Part shown: piece after piece, positions 1 to 11,733 of the stretch | Position numbering within the stretch: position 1 is the stretch's first letter | Layout of the letters: every line of letters starts with the position of its first letter | Source: Adiantum capillus-veneris | Taxonomy: Eukaryota > Streptophyta > Polypodiopsida > Polypodiales > Pteridaceae | Length of the DNA stretch: 58,000 bases | Direction: 5' to 3' | NCBI GenBank assembly: GCA_014529385.2 | Contig: CM043953.1 | Span: forward strand, 82,749,838 to 82,807,837 | Made by a program: the position numbers and the translations under genes | The notes under the pieces: model-generated | What the model was told of the DNA's origin: nothing | Databases searched by the model: none | The model's input: the letters and a program-made list of their open reading frames with translations, nothing else

Positions 1-256
1 TCTTCACAACGTTTTTCTACACTATTCGCACACAAACATCACTTAGAGCTCAAAACCATAAATCCTAACTCCGCCTTACCTACCTAACTAACTCTAACTG
101 TAGACCCTCGGCAAGTCACAGGCTTCCTGGATTTCCACTAGACCTCAGGATACCCTCTCTTGGATCTTCTCTTAAAATTTAAGCTCTCTCTAGTCGAAAC
201 TAAAATAAGCTAACCATCACACGAGTGATGTAGATCTCCCTACTTAAGGTCTTGTG

Positions 257-274
257 TCCCCGGCAATGGCGCCG
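257..274 (-). other. Primer binding site, tRNA-Asp type
   Basis: On the minus strand this reads cggcgccattgccgggga, one or two bases off the tRNA-Asp-type PBS used by many plant Ty3/gypsy elements. The bases on its upstream side end in ...aaaaca, a normal LTR end. It marks a minus-strand element whose LTR lies to the right (from 276) and whose internal region ran left out of the window; positions 1-256 show no readable coding. Confidence 0.7.
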
Positions 275-275
275 A

Positions 276-700
276 TGTTTTAGGGCTATCTACTCCACTG
301 TTCATGCTCACAGCACGACATAGACAACATACTTACTTGTCATCCGGTGACACGACTAACCCGTAGGTGCATGGAGGCAATCTCGTTAGCTTGTCAAGCT
401 CAAGCCAACCTACACATATGCACTTCTATGATGCATCAATCCCTAATCCTTGTTAACTCCAACCCACTCTATCCCTAAACGCTCATAACACCGTTTACAC
501 ATCAAATGAATTCAGAATCGCTTCAAACTTGCTAGGCACCATCCCTCACTAGGATACACTTACCTATAAGTCTAATCCCACCAGATTATAACCCTAGTTA
601 TCTTGAATACAGTCACGATAGACTCACAGGTCATAACCCAAAAGTCTGCGAAACCTAAGTCTATGAACATCTATGCGTAGCTAATCTTGACCTCGTTCCA
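276..700 (-). mobile_element. LTR fragment (minus strand) beside the PBS
   Basis: On the plus strand the segment begins TGTTTTAGGG next to the PBS, which is the CA end of an LTR read on the minus strand. No second copy is in the window, so the outer end (about 700) is a guess. A 64-codon open frame at 709-903 has no recognisable similarity and I do not call it a gene. Confidence 0.4.
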
Positions 701-1120
701 TAAAGTCCTTGATTGTTGAAAACAAACACTGTTTGTGCTACTTACAAGAAAAAAAAGCTCGTGGGAAGATCGCTCGCAAACAGCTCGAAGATGCGAATGC
801 GTGGCGTGGGCGCATAGCTCTCGGAGAGGCTACCACGATGGTGTGGTCGCTTCATGAATCTAGTGAGGGAGATGAATGTTATTTAAAAATGTTTCTAAGG
901 TGACCTTTATACTTTAGTCACCTTAGTTCAAAATGTACATGCGGTTTTAATTGAGTTCTACTCATCATAATTACAAAGTGCAAACGCGTTGCGTCTCGGC
1001 CAACTAATAAATCTATACATAATCCAGACAATTGGATAAATATGGTAGACATCATTGGCATTACAAAGGGAATTTGATAGTCATTACAAAGGGGCTTTAT
1101 AGAACTGTTGGGATCCAACA

Positions 1121-2342
1121 ACAACTCTGGCCTTTGGTGACATCTCCTTCCTCCATACGTTTGGTGGCACCTCTCGGCCACTCCCCGTGTAGTCAGCTCT
1201 TGCAACAACCCTTGTCCAATGCCTTCAACCGCCCTCATGCCTCTTGGTGGCTTCCTCTACTCACGCTGTCGCCTCCTCCTAATCGGGTGGCCACCTCTTC
1301 ATACGGTGGCTCCATTTGATCTTTGTTTCAGTCCCACAAATTGGCGGCTCCCATGCAGCTCTGAGCTTTTCCTTCCTTTTGGCAACCGCCCCCTTATCTC
1401 TGAGCTCATGGACTTGGCCACCCTTGTCCTTTAGCGGTTCTTTACACCGCTCCATTTTCTCACAAGCTAACCCCTTGGCAACTCACCCCATCCTCTGTCC
1501 AACGGGCTTTTGCCCCTCATGTGGCCCCCTCCCTTGCAGCTTGCGACACCCTACTTTTGGTCGTAACTAATTGCACCCAGCCACCCCAGTCCTTTGGGCC
1601 TACAACCCTCCAATATGTATCCCATGTGTGCCCCATCCCCACGCTATCTGATGTTGTTCATGCATGCCAAGGAGCTGCCCTCTCCAGATGGTATTCTTTC
1701 CTTGCATGCCGACAACCCTTCTCACGACCTCCTCCTTCACTGGAACTGGCAATCTCTTTTTCTGCTCTGGGCCAGCATTGACCTCCTCATGCATGGCCCC
1801 AAGTGGTGCCACTTTCCCTGCGTTGAATGCCGTTTTTTTTTTAAGTCCTGAAAAAAAAAGTCTCCAATTGGGTAGCATTCCGGCGAACAAAGCAAGCCAT
1901 GGCCTTGGAAGATCCGCATATACTAAATCAAACCCGATGCAATACTTACATGATGATTGACAACATATTTGCTTCCCGCTCATGAAGAACTTTGAGATGG
2001 CTTCCCTCAACACCCCATGTGACACATGCACTATAGTGGTGTCATTGACCACCAATCGGTAACATGTCGAGCTCCAACTTTAACCTTGCATAGTTATTTC
2101 CCAAGCATCTTGAATGGCAAGCCGCAAAAGCGGAGTTAAAGAGTATATTGAGTCCCGTATACATCCCAATGATTAGAAGCCCAAAACCATGGCCCTGACT
2201 TGTAATGTGCCACATCTGGCATACACATCTCTACAGAACCTCTTTCGAGTTGCATTTGGTACTTGTCCAAGGCCTCTGCGATCACACTGTCTCCTGCCCT
2301 TCACCTGCTGCTGGAACTTTCACGGGACGACACAAATTGGGC
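1121..2342 (-). repeat. 1.2-kb direct repeat, copy 1 (possible 3' LTR)
   Basis: This segment and 7721-8953 align over their full length in the same orientation, starting at acaactctggcc and ending near the shared cacaaa(t/c)tggg. They are diverged by many substitutions and small indels. C- and T-rich on the plus strand. The other copy sits next to a minus-strand Met-type PBS, so the pair may be LTRs of a minus-strand element. I could not find clean TG/CA ends or a target duplication, so 'direct repeat' is the safe call. Open frames in it are by-products of low stop density. Confidence 0.65.
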
Positions 2343-2588
2343 ACCATCATTGCCCACCCTCTTGTTGAGCATTGATGCTCAACCAGAGCATTATTTAGGT
2401 AAAATAGAACTGCATAATAAGAACAGTAATGTAGGTATGTACATAGGCTAGGTAAAAGTATATAGAGAGAAAGGTTCATCCGTTGAGGAACCCTCCAAGG
2501 TCAAATGGAAAGCCACCAGCTCTCCCATGCATGATTGCAACTCCTCTTGGATCAAATTGGAAGCATTGAGCGTCGCCATCCGTTTGTA

Positions 2589-2765
2589 CTACATGCATAA
2601 TCAACCATTTTTTTGCACATGTAAACCCAAAAACAAACCTCTCCTGCAGCTTGGCATAAGATCGATCTATCCATCTATACTACATGCATACTCAGCCTTT
2701 TTTTGCACATATAAACCCAAAAACAAACCTCTCGTGCAGCTTGGAATAGCATCAATCATCAACAA
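2589..2765. repeat. Two-copy tandem repeat, period 91 bp
   Basis: Two adjacent copies start with ctacatgcat at 2589 and 2680 and share the stretches ttttttgcacat and aaacccaaaaacaaacctct, then gcagcttgg. They differ by a few substitutions. No function is visible. Confidence 0.8.
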
Positions 2766-3384
2766 CCTGTATCCATACATCGGCTGCTAGAGAGCCCTCC
2801 ATAGCATAATCTTCTCTCAAAAAACTTTGCAATCGATAGACAATTACCTGCAAAGAAACCTTCAACAACATGCCCATCAACAGCATGGCATAAACCTTTG
2901 GCAACCTATCTTTCAATGGAAGTTCTTCTTGGATAACTAAGCCTAGCTGCTTCTCAAGCATACCCTCTATTCATTAGGAAAAATATGAACCCTCTAGGGG
3001 CCCTTTGGGATTAAGGTTAATTAGAGGCCAGCCAATGAGAAGAGGGTGGGGGACACACTCTATGCCCTCAAAAATGTAGGGGGACAAAGAAGTCTTACAC
3101 TTCTTAAACGGGCTCTTACCTAGTGAGAAGGTGGGGTGGGGGGTGGGCCATATGGAACTTCCAACTTCCCTCCTTCTCACATCCTTGGAGGGTGTTTTTG
3201 TTGGCAGGTGGATGCTCTTTCGCGGTTTGTTTGGTATGCGCCATTTCGTTGGTAAGAGCTCACCTGTTCTTAAGAAATGAGTGGTTTATGAGAGCATGCA
3301 ATATTTATAAGGGCCCATTTAAAAAGGGCCCTGTTCACACTAATTTTTTTTAAAAAAAGTATTATTTTTTAAATAAACATGTCG
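2766..3384. other. No recognisable gene
   Basis: A minus-strand open frame (2752-2961) is unrecognised. The rest is non-coding, with T- and G-rich patches and an A/T run near 3345-3375. It separates the tandem repeat from the 3' end of the transposase-like pseudogene. I looked for terminal inverted repeats of a DNA transposon here and on the far side (6530-6660) and saw none that I trust. Confidence 0.4.
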
Positions 3385-6337
3385 CTAAGAGTTGGACCTT
3401 GTGTTCTCGTTTAGTGACTCGCGCAGTATCCACTTTGATCCTTGTCGCACTCTGCATCGCCGCCATGCAGCATGCTTGGTGGGACCTTGCGACATTTGCC
3501 ACTTGTTGCTATGCTCTTGACGACTCCATTTCCGCACTTCAATAGCAATCTTGGATTGTCGTGCACGCTCCATTGTGAGCTTATGAGAAAATGTTGTACG
3601 AAAAAACCAATTGAACATCTCCTCCAAATAATTGGATTGCACCATTCCACCACCATGTCGAGTATTTTTGAAGTACACTCCCCTTGCTCGATAATGGGAC
3701 TTCTCCATGCCTTGAGTGCTAAAAATTTCAAGCGATCCATACTTGTGCATAAAAAATGTACCATGCGCAAACAAGATATGTTGTTCACATGAGTAAACGA
3801 TCCACATTATTAAATAAAAACAATCCCTTGTAATGAATACACCATGTAAAATGACTTACCATGTAATGTGTGATGTTATTTTCACCCCAAGAAAGGGTGA
3901 AGACCTTGGTAGAATCCGCCAAGGCTTCTTGAAATGATTGGCGTTGTTCTTCTGTTGTGCTGTTAAGGCCCATAAGCTTGACCATTTTATCAAAATGTGC
4001 CCAAACTTGCTTGCACTTGTTTGCAAGCTCGCCATTTGAATCATTGTCGGTATTAGCTTTGCATAACTCCTTCCAAAGCTCCCAAAGGTTACCTGCCTAC
4101 TGGTTGGAGCTGTTTTGAGCATCATATCGATTTGGCTTTCCTTGGGAAACTTTCTTCAAAAAGTATCTAGCTTTTTGTCCACTCATTGACACTTGTTGAG
4201 CAATTTCATGGGCCTCCCCTGTGTTTTTTACGGCAACGATAGACACATTTCCACCGTGACAGCCAATGGAATTCAAGAGTACCTCCACTCTTTCGATTGC
4301 TTCCTGAGACTTTTCCAACGGTTTCATTGTGAAAGCATAGTCAATGTGGAGCTTCAATAGCCTATCAAAAATGCGCATGAGTGCGTGTAATGTACAAAAA
4401 TGTACATTCAATAGAGGAAATCGAAATATTGGATTCCAAGCGTGGTCCTTTTGATCACGGTCTGGGACATTGAGCATGGGACATCTCAGAATAGACGCTT
4501 CCCATTCTCTACCTTCATCTCCGACATCACGACAATCTAACCCTTGTTCTCCATGCCCTTGCCATGGAAGCATGGAACCGGCCTTTGCAGTGCTCTTATG
4601 TGATTTGTTTCCATTAGGTTTTTACCCTCGAGTGCAAAAGGGACAAGGCATGAGAGAAGAAGCCCCTTGTTTGCAGCCAAGCAAACACTTTATGGTCTTC
4701 AAATCCCCACCTAAGTGCCATTCCACATCATAGCTACCAAAGCCCTCAATCTCCAACTTCTGACCTACAATTTGGGAGTGTATTACTTTTGTGATCCATG
4801 GAGTTCTCTCAAAAATCTATAAAAGTACTCCATTGGTCTCTTTGGGCACCTCAATAGCACCCAACCACCAAATGTTTTTCTCTGATTGTACGCTAAAAGA
4901 TGGGGTGGGAGATGGCTCGATTGAATCCCTTCGCTTGGTTTGCAGAAGGGACTCGTTCATTAGAGTGACACTTAGCCTCTCTAACCTTCGGCCTTTCACT
5001 ATTTGACACTCATCGAGTTTCAGCACAAAAGCGACTTTTGTGCCAAGCACTACAAAATAAATAGTGCTAAGACCTTAAACTTCAGAGTTATAATAAGAAT
5101 AATACCAAAGAAAAAAGTAAAGTGTGTCACCTTCTTCACGTAACTCGTAAAATCTAAGCATGGCTTCTTGAAGCCTTCTAAGATCCACGAAAATATTTCT
5201 CCACATTGTGTAAGGAAAGCCCTTCTCCGAAGGTCTTATGGATTGTTTCTTACCTTTTCCCCTTGTCTTTGTTGCGCACTAAGCATAAAGGGAAGTTGAC
5301 ATTGTGTCCTCAATGTGTAGGTATGTCCCAATGCGGGAGAACACATCTTCGTTTGTGGCCTTCTTTGCGAGCTTGACCTTGTGAGGAACGGGAAATAGAT
5401 TTTCCACAATGCCATGTTCTTTGAGGGCATCCTTTAGGAGTTGAAAAATAGCCTGATAGGCTTTGGTGCTGATTCCAGCCTCATCACAAGCTTGTTGAAC
5501 GTCATCATCACTAACCACATTTCTTAATTTACGCATAAGGTCCTTGGTGACTGCATCCTTAATGTGCTTACCTCCAGGTGATTGTAAGATAGAAATCACG
5601 TCCTGGGTATTGAGACAACTAGTGAGAAGGTTGACTCGATCATCTTGGCTTGTTCCACCGCATGCCTCCTGGATGAAGTTTCTAGCAACAAATAAATATA
5701 AATGTTAGAAAATAGTGTGAAGTAAGAATGCATCATGCAAGTAAAGACCAAATCACCTTGTGGCTATAACTCGTCGTTTGCGTGCTCCTCCCAAATGTGC
5801 AAGAGTTTCAATGGATGAATACGTGCATTTGCGTTCCCTTGCACCAAGGGGTGTTTCTTTCAAGTATGTGATGGTGTTGGTAAGCTTCTGGATGTGGGAC
5901 TCCTTTTCTTGCATTTGTTGTTCAAGATTTTTAACTACCCTCTCCGAAGAGGCAACACTCTCTTGTAATGCCGTCGTCTTGAGGTGAAGAGCTTGACATT
6001 CATGCATCCACATATGCAAAGAAGCACCTGCACCCATACACAACCGCTTGCAATAGCCTAACAAACCTGCTTCTCCCCTCCCAAGAAATTGAAGAAATGT
6101 GGAAAGGATATTAAATGGTGGATGGAAGCGGCTTATAGGATCGTAAGGGTATAAATGGCCATCCACGCAAATGTCAACATTGGTCTCACAAGCGGTGCAA
6201 TGTTCCTGTGATGACTTTTGATCACCTTCACTAGTGGTCTTCGGTGCAAATGCCGTGGGTAAGCGAATATGTATGCTTTTGGTGTGTGGAGTACGTGGTG
6301 GTGGAAGCAAACCATTTGTGATGTCCGTGAGCACCAT
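3385..6337 (-). pseudogene. Four-exon transposase-like pseudogene
   Basis: I build exons 6337-5757, 5681-5131, 5049-3860 and 3780-3385 (about 2.7 kb). Introns are 75, 81 and 79 bp. The first two have GT...AG ends and splicing keeps the frame; the third has a perfect GTAAGT donor but AA where the AG acceptor should be. The same frame runs through four premature stops (5279-5281, 4817-4819, 4622-4624, 4097-4099). Landmarks in order: a coiled-coil-like stretch in exon 1 (ESVASSERVVKNLEQQMQEK); EWHLGGDLKTIKCLLG then CPFC in exon 3; LHALMRIFDRLLKL; YGSLEIFSTQGMEKS in exon 4. This order resembles a widespread, poorly characterised family of transposase-like proteins of animals, fungi and early plants; that assignment is from memory. 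A pyrimidine-rich leader precedes the ATG. Not functional now. Confidence 0.65.
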
Positions 6338-6354
6338 GGAAGCTGTTGCGTGAG

Positions 6355-6525
6355 GAAGAAAATGATGAAAAGATAGAGGGGGAAGGGTAGAGAGGTTGAG
6401 GAAGATGGGAGGAGAGAAGGAGGGAGGGGGGGGGAGGGAGAGATTGGGGAGGAGGAGGAAGGTAGGGGCAGGGAGGGAGAGGAGAGGGAGAGAGAGAGAG
6501 GAGGGAGGAGGGAGGAGAGAACAAA
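6355..6525 (-). promoter_or_regulatory. Polypyrimidine leader upstream of the pseudogene
   Basis: The plus strand is almost pure G and A, so the minus strand is a C/T tract ending about 18 bp before the ATG at 6337. CT-rich leaders are common near plant promoters and 5' UTRs. The plus strand has several G-runs (including a run of nine Gs) close enough for a G-quadruplex. The regulatory role is inferred. Confidence 0.4.
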
Positions 6526-6646
6526 ATGTTTATTACTTTTGGGGGAAAAAGAGTTTTGAAAAAATGGACTTTCTAAGCTTGTGGGTTAAAAAATGGGTCA
6601 AAAAATGATTTTTGGATATGTATATATGTTGGGAGAGAGTTTTAAG

Positions 6647-7147
6647 TTAGAAACAAGTAAAAATGATTTTTTTTTTTAAAGTCAAATTTTGTCTCTTTGT
6701 GACCCACGTTTTTGCTGATGTGGCTCGCTTGAAATGATCTCCATTTTGCACACATCTAACAACAGCTAGTCTCTCCCAAATAGACTCAAATTTATCCAAA
6801 AACAAAGCAAAATCTTTACTTACATCCTGTTTCACCTTGCTCAATTATTCACCCAAGTCCAATGGAGAAACCTGCTTCTAAAAAGCTCCAACAAACTGCT
6901 TGCACATCTTGCTCAGCAAAGACTGGTGATCTGCAACCTTCAATCCTTCAAACCAGGCTTTGGCTTATCCTTGTAGAACCAACGGTGGTGTCTTCAATTT
7001 GGCTTCATCTCCACAAATTCTCATATGCAATAAGTATAGCTCCAGATTGGAAAACCAATCTACAGCCTCTTCTTCTCCAGCAAGCACCAAGTCGATATCA
7101 GGCATATCTTTAGGGTTTAAATATTCACGGAGAACCAATAAGTACAT
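6647..7147 (-). pseudogene. Ty3/gypsy gag remnant
   Basis: Minus-strand frames 7147-6965 and 6844-6647 read as a capsid-type gag: WFSNLELYLLHMRICGDEAK, then a frame change and stop, AKAWFEGLK, and KDFALFLDKFESIWERL. The pattern of an aromatic-rich helix, a tryptophan motif and an F..F..I...L helix is that of plant gag proteins. It is frameshifted and has no zinc knuckle. It lies between the PBS at 7605-7619 and the transposase-like pseudogene, same strand, so it probably belongs to the element flanked by the 1.2-kb direct repeats. Confidence 0.6.
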
Positions 7148-7604
7148 CTATAGTGGGGGCACCACTGATAAAGGGGGAAGATTGAACACACCCAGCACAC
7201 TCCAAGATTGCCTTTCTACAGCCCATGATAAATTCTACACCCCTAACCACACAAATTCACACACACACATGCTCATATTGTGTAAACTTTCACTGCACAG
7301 CTCACCTTTGAGCTTTCTTGGCTACACACAATCACTTATAAACTCCAAGCATAATTGGCTCGACAACATACAACCATACCTGTTGCTGTATAGTACACTC
7401 ACCAAATTTGCAAACACACACACACTAAGCTTTTCCAACCTCTCTCTCCCTCTCTCTCTGCACACACACACACACACACACAAAAAGACCCTAAGCCAAT
7501 GCTACCACGGGTGCTATGCACAAGATGACTAGCGGACGAGAAGATGGTAGCCGAATACAAAATAATTCAACCAAACCACAAACTCACTTATGCATAGCAA
7601 AAAA
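7148..7604. other. Non-coding leader with CA repeats
   Basis: No gene is visible. A pure (CA)n run lies at about 7461-7483, with smaller CA patches near 7258-7270 and 7413-7425. Its position between a minus-strand PBS and a gag remnant fits the untranslated leader of a retroelement. Confidence 0.5.
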
Positions 7605-7619
7605 GAACTCTGATACAAT
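7605..7619 (-). other. Degenerate primer binding site, initiator tRNA-Met type
   Basis: The minus strand reads attgtatcagagttc, matching the core tatcagag of the tRNA-iMet PBS. On the plus strand TG (7619-7620) follows directly, as expected for the CA end of a minus-strand LTR. The neighbouring 1.2-kb repeat starts only 100 bp further on. Confidence 0.5.
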
Positions 7620-7720
7620 GATGGCTACTATCAGCTGCCTGACTTGGTGCAACCTGGTACCCTTCCTCGGCTATTGGCAACTCGTACTGGTGGCCTTCCC
7701 CTGCTTCACATCCGACGGCT

Positions 7721-8953
7721 ACAACTCTGGCCTTTGGTGACTTCTCCTTCCTGCACACGCTTGGTGGCACCTCTCAGCCACTCCCCGTTAGTCAACTCTT
7801 GCAACAACCCTTGTCGAATGCCTACAACCGCCGTCATGCCTCTTGGTGGCTTCCTCTACTCACTCTGTCTCTTCCTCCAAACCGGGTGGCCATCTCTTCA
7901 TACGGTGGCTCCACTTTCTCTTTGTTTCAGCCCCAAAAATTGGCGGCTCCCATGCAGCTCTCATCTTTTCCTTCCTTTTGGCGAGCCCCCCCCCCCCTTA
8001 TCTTTGAGCTCCCGGACTTGGCCACCCTTGTCCTCTAGCGGTTCTTTACACGCCCGTGTCTGCTGCACAGGCCAACCCCTTAACAACTTGCCCCATCCTC
8101 TGTCCAACGGGCTGCTGCCCCACCTGTGGCCCCCTCGCCTGTAGCTTGCGACACCCTACTTCTGGTCGTAATTAACTATGCCCGATCATTCCAGTCCTTC
8201 GGGCCTGCAACCCTCCAATATGCAGCCCCTGCGTGCCCCATCTCCGCGCTATCTGATGGTTTTCATGCATGCCAATGAGCTGCTATCTCCAAATGGCATT
8301 CTTTCCCTGCATGCCGACCACCCTTCTCACGACCTCTTCCTTCACCGCAACTGACAACCTCTTTTTCTGCTCTGGGCCAGTGTCGACCTGCTCATGCATG
8401 GCCCAAGTGGTGGAACTTTCCCTACACTGCTCGTCTTCCATTGCATGCCCCTTTTTTTTAACATTGGGTAGCATTCCCGCGAATAAAGCAAGCCGCGGCC
8501 TTGGAAGTTCCGCATATACTAAATCTTAACCCGATGCAATACTTACGTGATGATTGACAACATATTTTCTTCACGCTCATGAAAAAATTTGAGATGGCTG
8601 CTCTCAATGCCCGATCCGACACACGCACTATAGTGGTGTCATCGACAACCAATCAGGAACATGTCGAGCTCCAACTTTAACATGGCATGGCTATTTCCCA
8701 AGCATCCTGAATGATGGAAAGCCGCAAAAGCAGAGCTGTAGAGTAGATTGAGGCTAGCCTTCAAGTACTCATAAACATCCCGATGATGAGAAGCCCAAAA
8801 CCATGGCCCCGACATGTAATGTGCCACATTTGGCATACACATATCTGCGGGACCTGTTCCCTGCTGCATCTGGTACTTTTCCAAGCCCTCTTCTATCACA
8901 CTGTCTACTGCCCTTCATCTGTTGCTGGCACTTTCACGGGTCAACACAAACTG
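7721..8953 (-). repeat. 1.2-kb direct repeat, copy 2 (possible 5' LTR)
   Basis: Partner of 1121-2342 in the same orientation. The first shared bases are acaactctggcctttggtga; similarity then runs to cacgggtcaacacaaactggg. It contains a C9 run at about 7987-7995 absent from copy 1. Because a minus-strand Met-type PBS lies just left of it, this copy is the better candidate for a 5' LTR. The 100 bp between PBS and repeat (7620-7720) has no match in the copy-1 flank, which counts against a simple LTR pair. Confidence 0.6.
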
Positions 8954-9889
8954 GGTGCACCAACGTGCCAGTAGACTCTGTAGAGATAGAGGTAGAGTGG
9001 CAATGCCTAGTGAGACACAACAGGTGTTGTCAGATCTGTGCAGGCAGAGGTAGAGTGGGTCTTCTCCTTAGAGATACATGCATAGATGAGGGACATGGAG
9101 CTCTTGATATGCTCATGCTACAGGCTGACGAATTGATGCCAAGACACATGGTTTTCCCTATGGGTGAGAGGGACATAGCCATAGGGACGTAGCCATCCCA
9201 GTGTTGACGTTGACACATCCATAGGTAATGGGTAGTCTTGATGATGTAATGAAGATAGTGCATGGGATTCTAGAATAGCTAGCTTTGCACATTTTTTTCA
9301 TTGTTTGGGTGTCTCGTACGGCCTACTAGTGTCGAGGCCCGAGCTAGCCACTATAGTGACCGATTATTTGCAACGGGGATTGCTAGTCGTACAATGATTG
9401 ACACTAGCATCATGTATTGTGGAGATTTGTAGATCATATAGAGTTGTCTATGGGATTTACATGCAACTCTAGTGTGGATACACACACTCACCTATCACTA
9501 GAGTCAATACGGTTTCGCGTTAATTGACTGAGCGAGTTAGTGAACGTAGGCTGAGAGAGTCTCTCACTTACTTTCTTCTACATAGTTAAAGTTTAGCTAG
9601 TAGCACTTTCTTATGAACACATTGCCTTTAAGTGGGATTTTGTTGGGGTAAAGGCGCTACGCCTTTTCCCGATGCCAGACATTCGATGTCAGCCACCCAT
9701 GTGTTTACATACACTAACTTTATTCTTGATACCAAAGAATAAGAGGCTTCTCAAACATTCTTGAGTCTAGCTCCACACACAAAATGCTTCTCCTCTCCTC
9801 TTCCCTCTCCCACCTACACCATAAACACACACATCCACATGAGTGCACTCATGATTATTTGTTACTTCCATAAGACTGCAACTTGTCCT
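8954..9889. other. No recognisable gene
   Basis: Short open frames only, none recognised. The sequence separates the direct repeat from the integrase remnant and shows no clear LTR end, tRNA or repeat. Confidence 0.4.
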
Positions 9890-10535
9890 CTAGATTTGAT
9901 TAACTCTTTTGGTTTGACCATCAGACTTTGGATGATCCATTGTACTCATACTCAAAATAGTATCCAGATTTTTAAATACCTCTCCAAGAATGACTATTGA
10001 ACTTCATATCTGTATCTGATATTATATCTACAAGCATACCGTATAGCTTGTAGAAAATTTCAATAAAGAATTTTGTCAACTCTAGCGTTTCAACCATTTT
10101 CTGTGTGGCAAAAAGCTTTGCCATTTTGGTAACCTATCCACTACCACACCCACATTGAGTCATTAGCTTGACTAGTCTTGGATAAACTGTTAATAAATTC
10201 CATGGAAATGCTTTCCCATTCCCTTGAGGAATCTCCAAAGGATAGAACAGTCCCCCAACCTTAAGACACTCATGTTTATTGACCTGACACTTATTGAATT
10301 GTAGCGCATAAGTCTCGACAATATCCTTAAATAAACTAGGACAATATAATTGTCTTTTAAATAGTGCATAGGGCTTCCAAATCTTAGGATGACATGCACT
10401 TGAACTATCATGACTTTCTTTAAGAATGGAGGCTCCAATGTAGCCAATAATTGGTACACACACTCTACCCTTCAGGAAGTACTCGACATTCAATGGATTA
10501 GTTAGTGCAAGTCTCCCCACAAATAAGTTTAACAC
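9890..10535 (-). pseudogene. Ty3/gypsy integrase remnant
   Basis: The minus strand encodes a zinc-binding region (VETYALQFNKCQVNK, then GGLFYPLEIPQG), then after frame changes a core with TLELTKFFIEIFYKLYGM, ISDTDMKFNSHSWRGI and STMDHPKSDGQTKRVNQ. These match the order of integrase: zinc finger, GGLL-PLPIP, strand/helix with SD.DTKF, and GQTERVNQ. The catalytic glutamate in the last motif is lysine here. Several frameshifts and stops make it non-functional. Confidence 0.75.
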
Positions 10536-10869
10536 CTCCCTTGGAAGCCGTGGTTGTCAAAGGTGATAAGGATCTACATCAGATCTCTTTGTCTCCAAAC
10601 TATATCTTGAATACTTGGTTAATCTCTCCAAACTAACTCTTGCTCTACTACTCAATGCATCTATGACCAATCTCTTCAGCCTATCACTAAGTGCTAATCA
10701 AGAAGGTGGTCACATCTATGAAGTAGTGCAATTGTGTACAATGCACCAAACCCTTATGAATGCTAGGTCATGCTCACATAAGCCACATAACAATTCCAAG
10801 TATCCATTCTTGAAAATTATGAAGCTTCATTTATTAATTTTCTGCATGCAAATTAATAAGGACACATGC

Positions 10870-11110
10870 CATTGCATTGTACTTACCTCTCTAATAACAT
10901 ATCTCAACGTCAAACTCTTGTAGAATCTTTGCTCATAAATAGTTTTTACCTTGTAATTCATCTTGACTTGAAAGAAATTTCAGGCTCTCATGGTCCATCT
11001 AGAACTCAAAAGTGGCACCATATAGATAGTGTTTCCACTTTTTAAGTTCATGCACTATTGCTAGTAACTCTTTCTCATAAGCCAAGTGCGTTATGCTCAG
11101 AAGCACTTCT
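10870..11110 (-). pseudogene. Ty3/gypsy RNase H remnant
   Basis: The minus strand reads EKELLAIVHELKKWKHYLYG, ATFEF-stop-MDHESLKFL, and KILQEFDVEI. These are the plant gypsy RNase H signature (YEKELLAIV..L..W..YL.G, TDH.SLKYL, W..FLQ.FD..I). It lies upstream of the integrase remnant on the same strand, as in a pol polyprotein. 10536-10869 between them also reads as broken pol linker. RT is absent. Confidence 0.75.
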
Positions 11111-11256
11111 TAATCTAATATCTACTTCCTTCATTAGTTATAATTCTTATATATTTCATTATGTCATGAAGTAGTTTCACATTCTCATTATTCTAGATTT
11201 GAGTGTGTGTGATGACTTCTTGCTTATTGACCAGGGCCTATCCTTCTATGAGCACT

Positions 11257-11733
11257 CGATTTGTGATATTTAACATCAGATTAGGTTGATTAAGTTGGTT
11301 CTTAATCTTGTGACTAGTGTATGTGCCCTATTGTTTGCTCATGTGTGGATGGGTTAAATAAAACTTGAGCACCATTCACCTATGTGCGTCGCTTTTGATG
11401 AAGTACCTTGATTGGCGTGTGGTGATTGGAGAGGCCAACACCAATGCAATTAGTGTGTGCTTGTTGAGAGTATGCTTTGAGATTCTAGTCTATGGCAAGT
11501 CGGACTTTGGTGGGATTAATGTGTGTAGGTGATGCTTGATTGATGATTATTGTGTGATTAGATTTAGTGATTCATGGCTAATCTCTATTGCATTGGAAGA
11601 GAATTTTCTTGAATCCTCTCATTCGATAAATCCAATGATGCTCGTGCTTCCATGTCCTAGCCCGGTTACCAATCCTACAATTGATAATTTTGTTGGTCTT
11701 GAGTTGATTAGGTTATGCTACGATTGCCCCCCA
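11257..11733 (-). repeat. Diverged direct repeat, copy 1 (possible LTR)
   Basis: It aligns with 13485-13936. Shared stretches include accttgattggc and tgtggtgattggagaggcca, and both end in ctacgatt(g/a)ccccc(c)aaca. Read on the minus strand each copy would begin TGTTGGGGG, a usual LTR start, so they could be LTRs of a minus-strand element. Neither PBS nor PPT is visible beside them. Confidence 0.55.

Noticed and set aside
918-2055. Overlapping open frames on both strands in 1-2 kb and again at 7.6-8.9 kb
   Set aside because: Low-stop C/T-rich repeat sequence. Frames are not conserved between the two repeat copies.
6231-6608. Proline/serine-rich frame and Gly/Arg-rich frame over the purine tract
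   Set aside because: Low-complexity artefacts of the polypurine tract upstream of the pseudogene.
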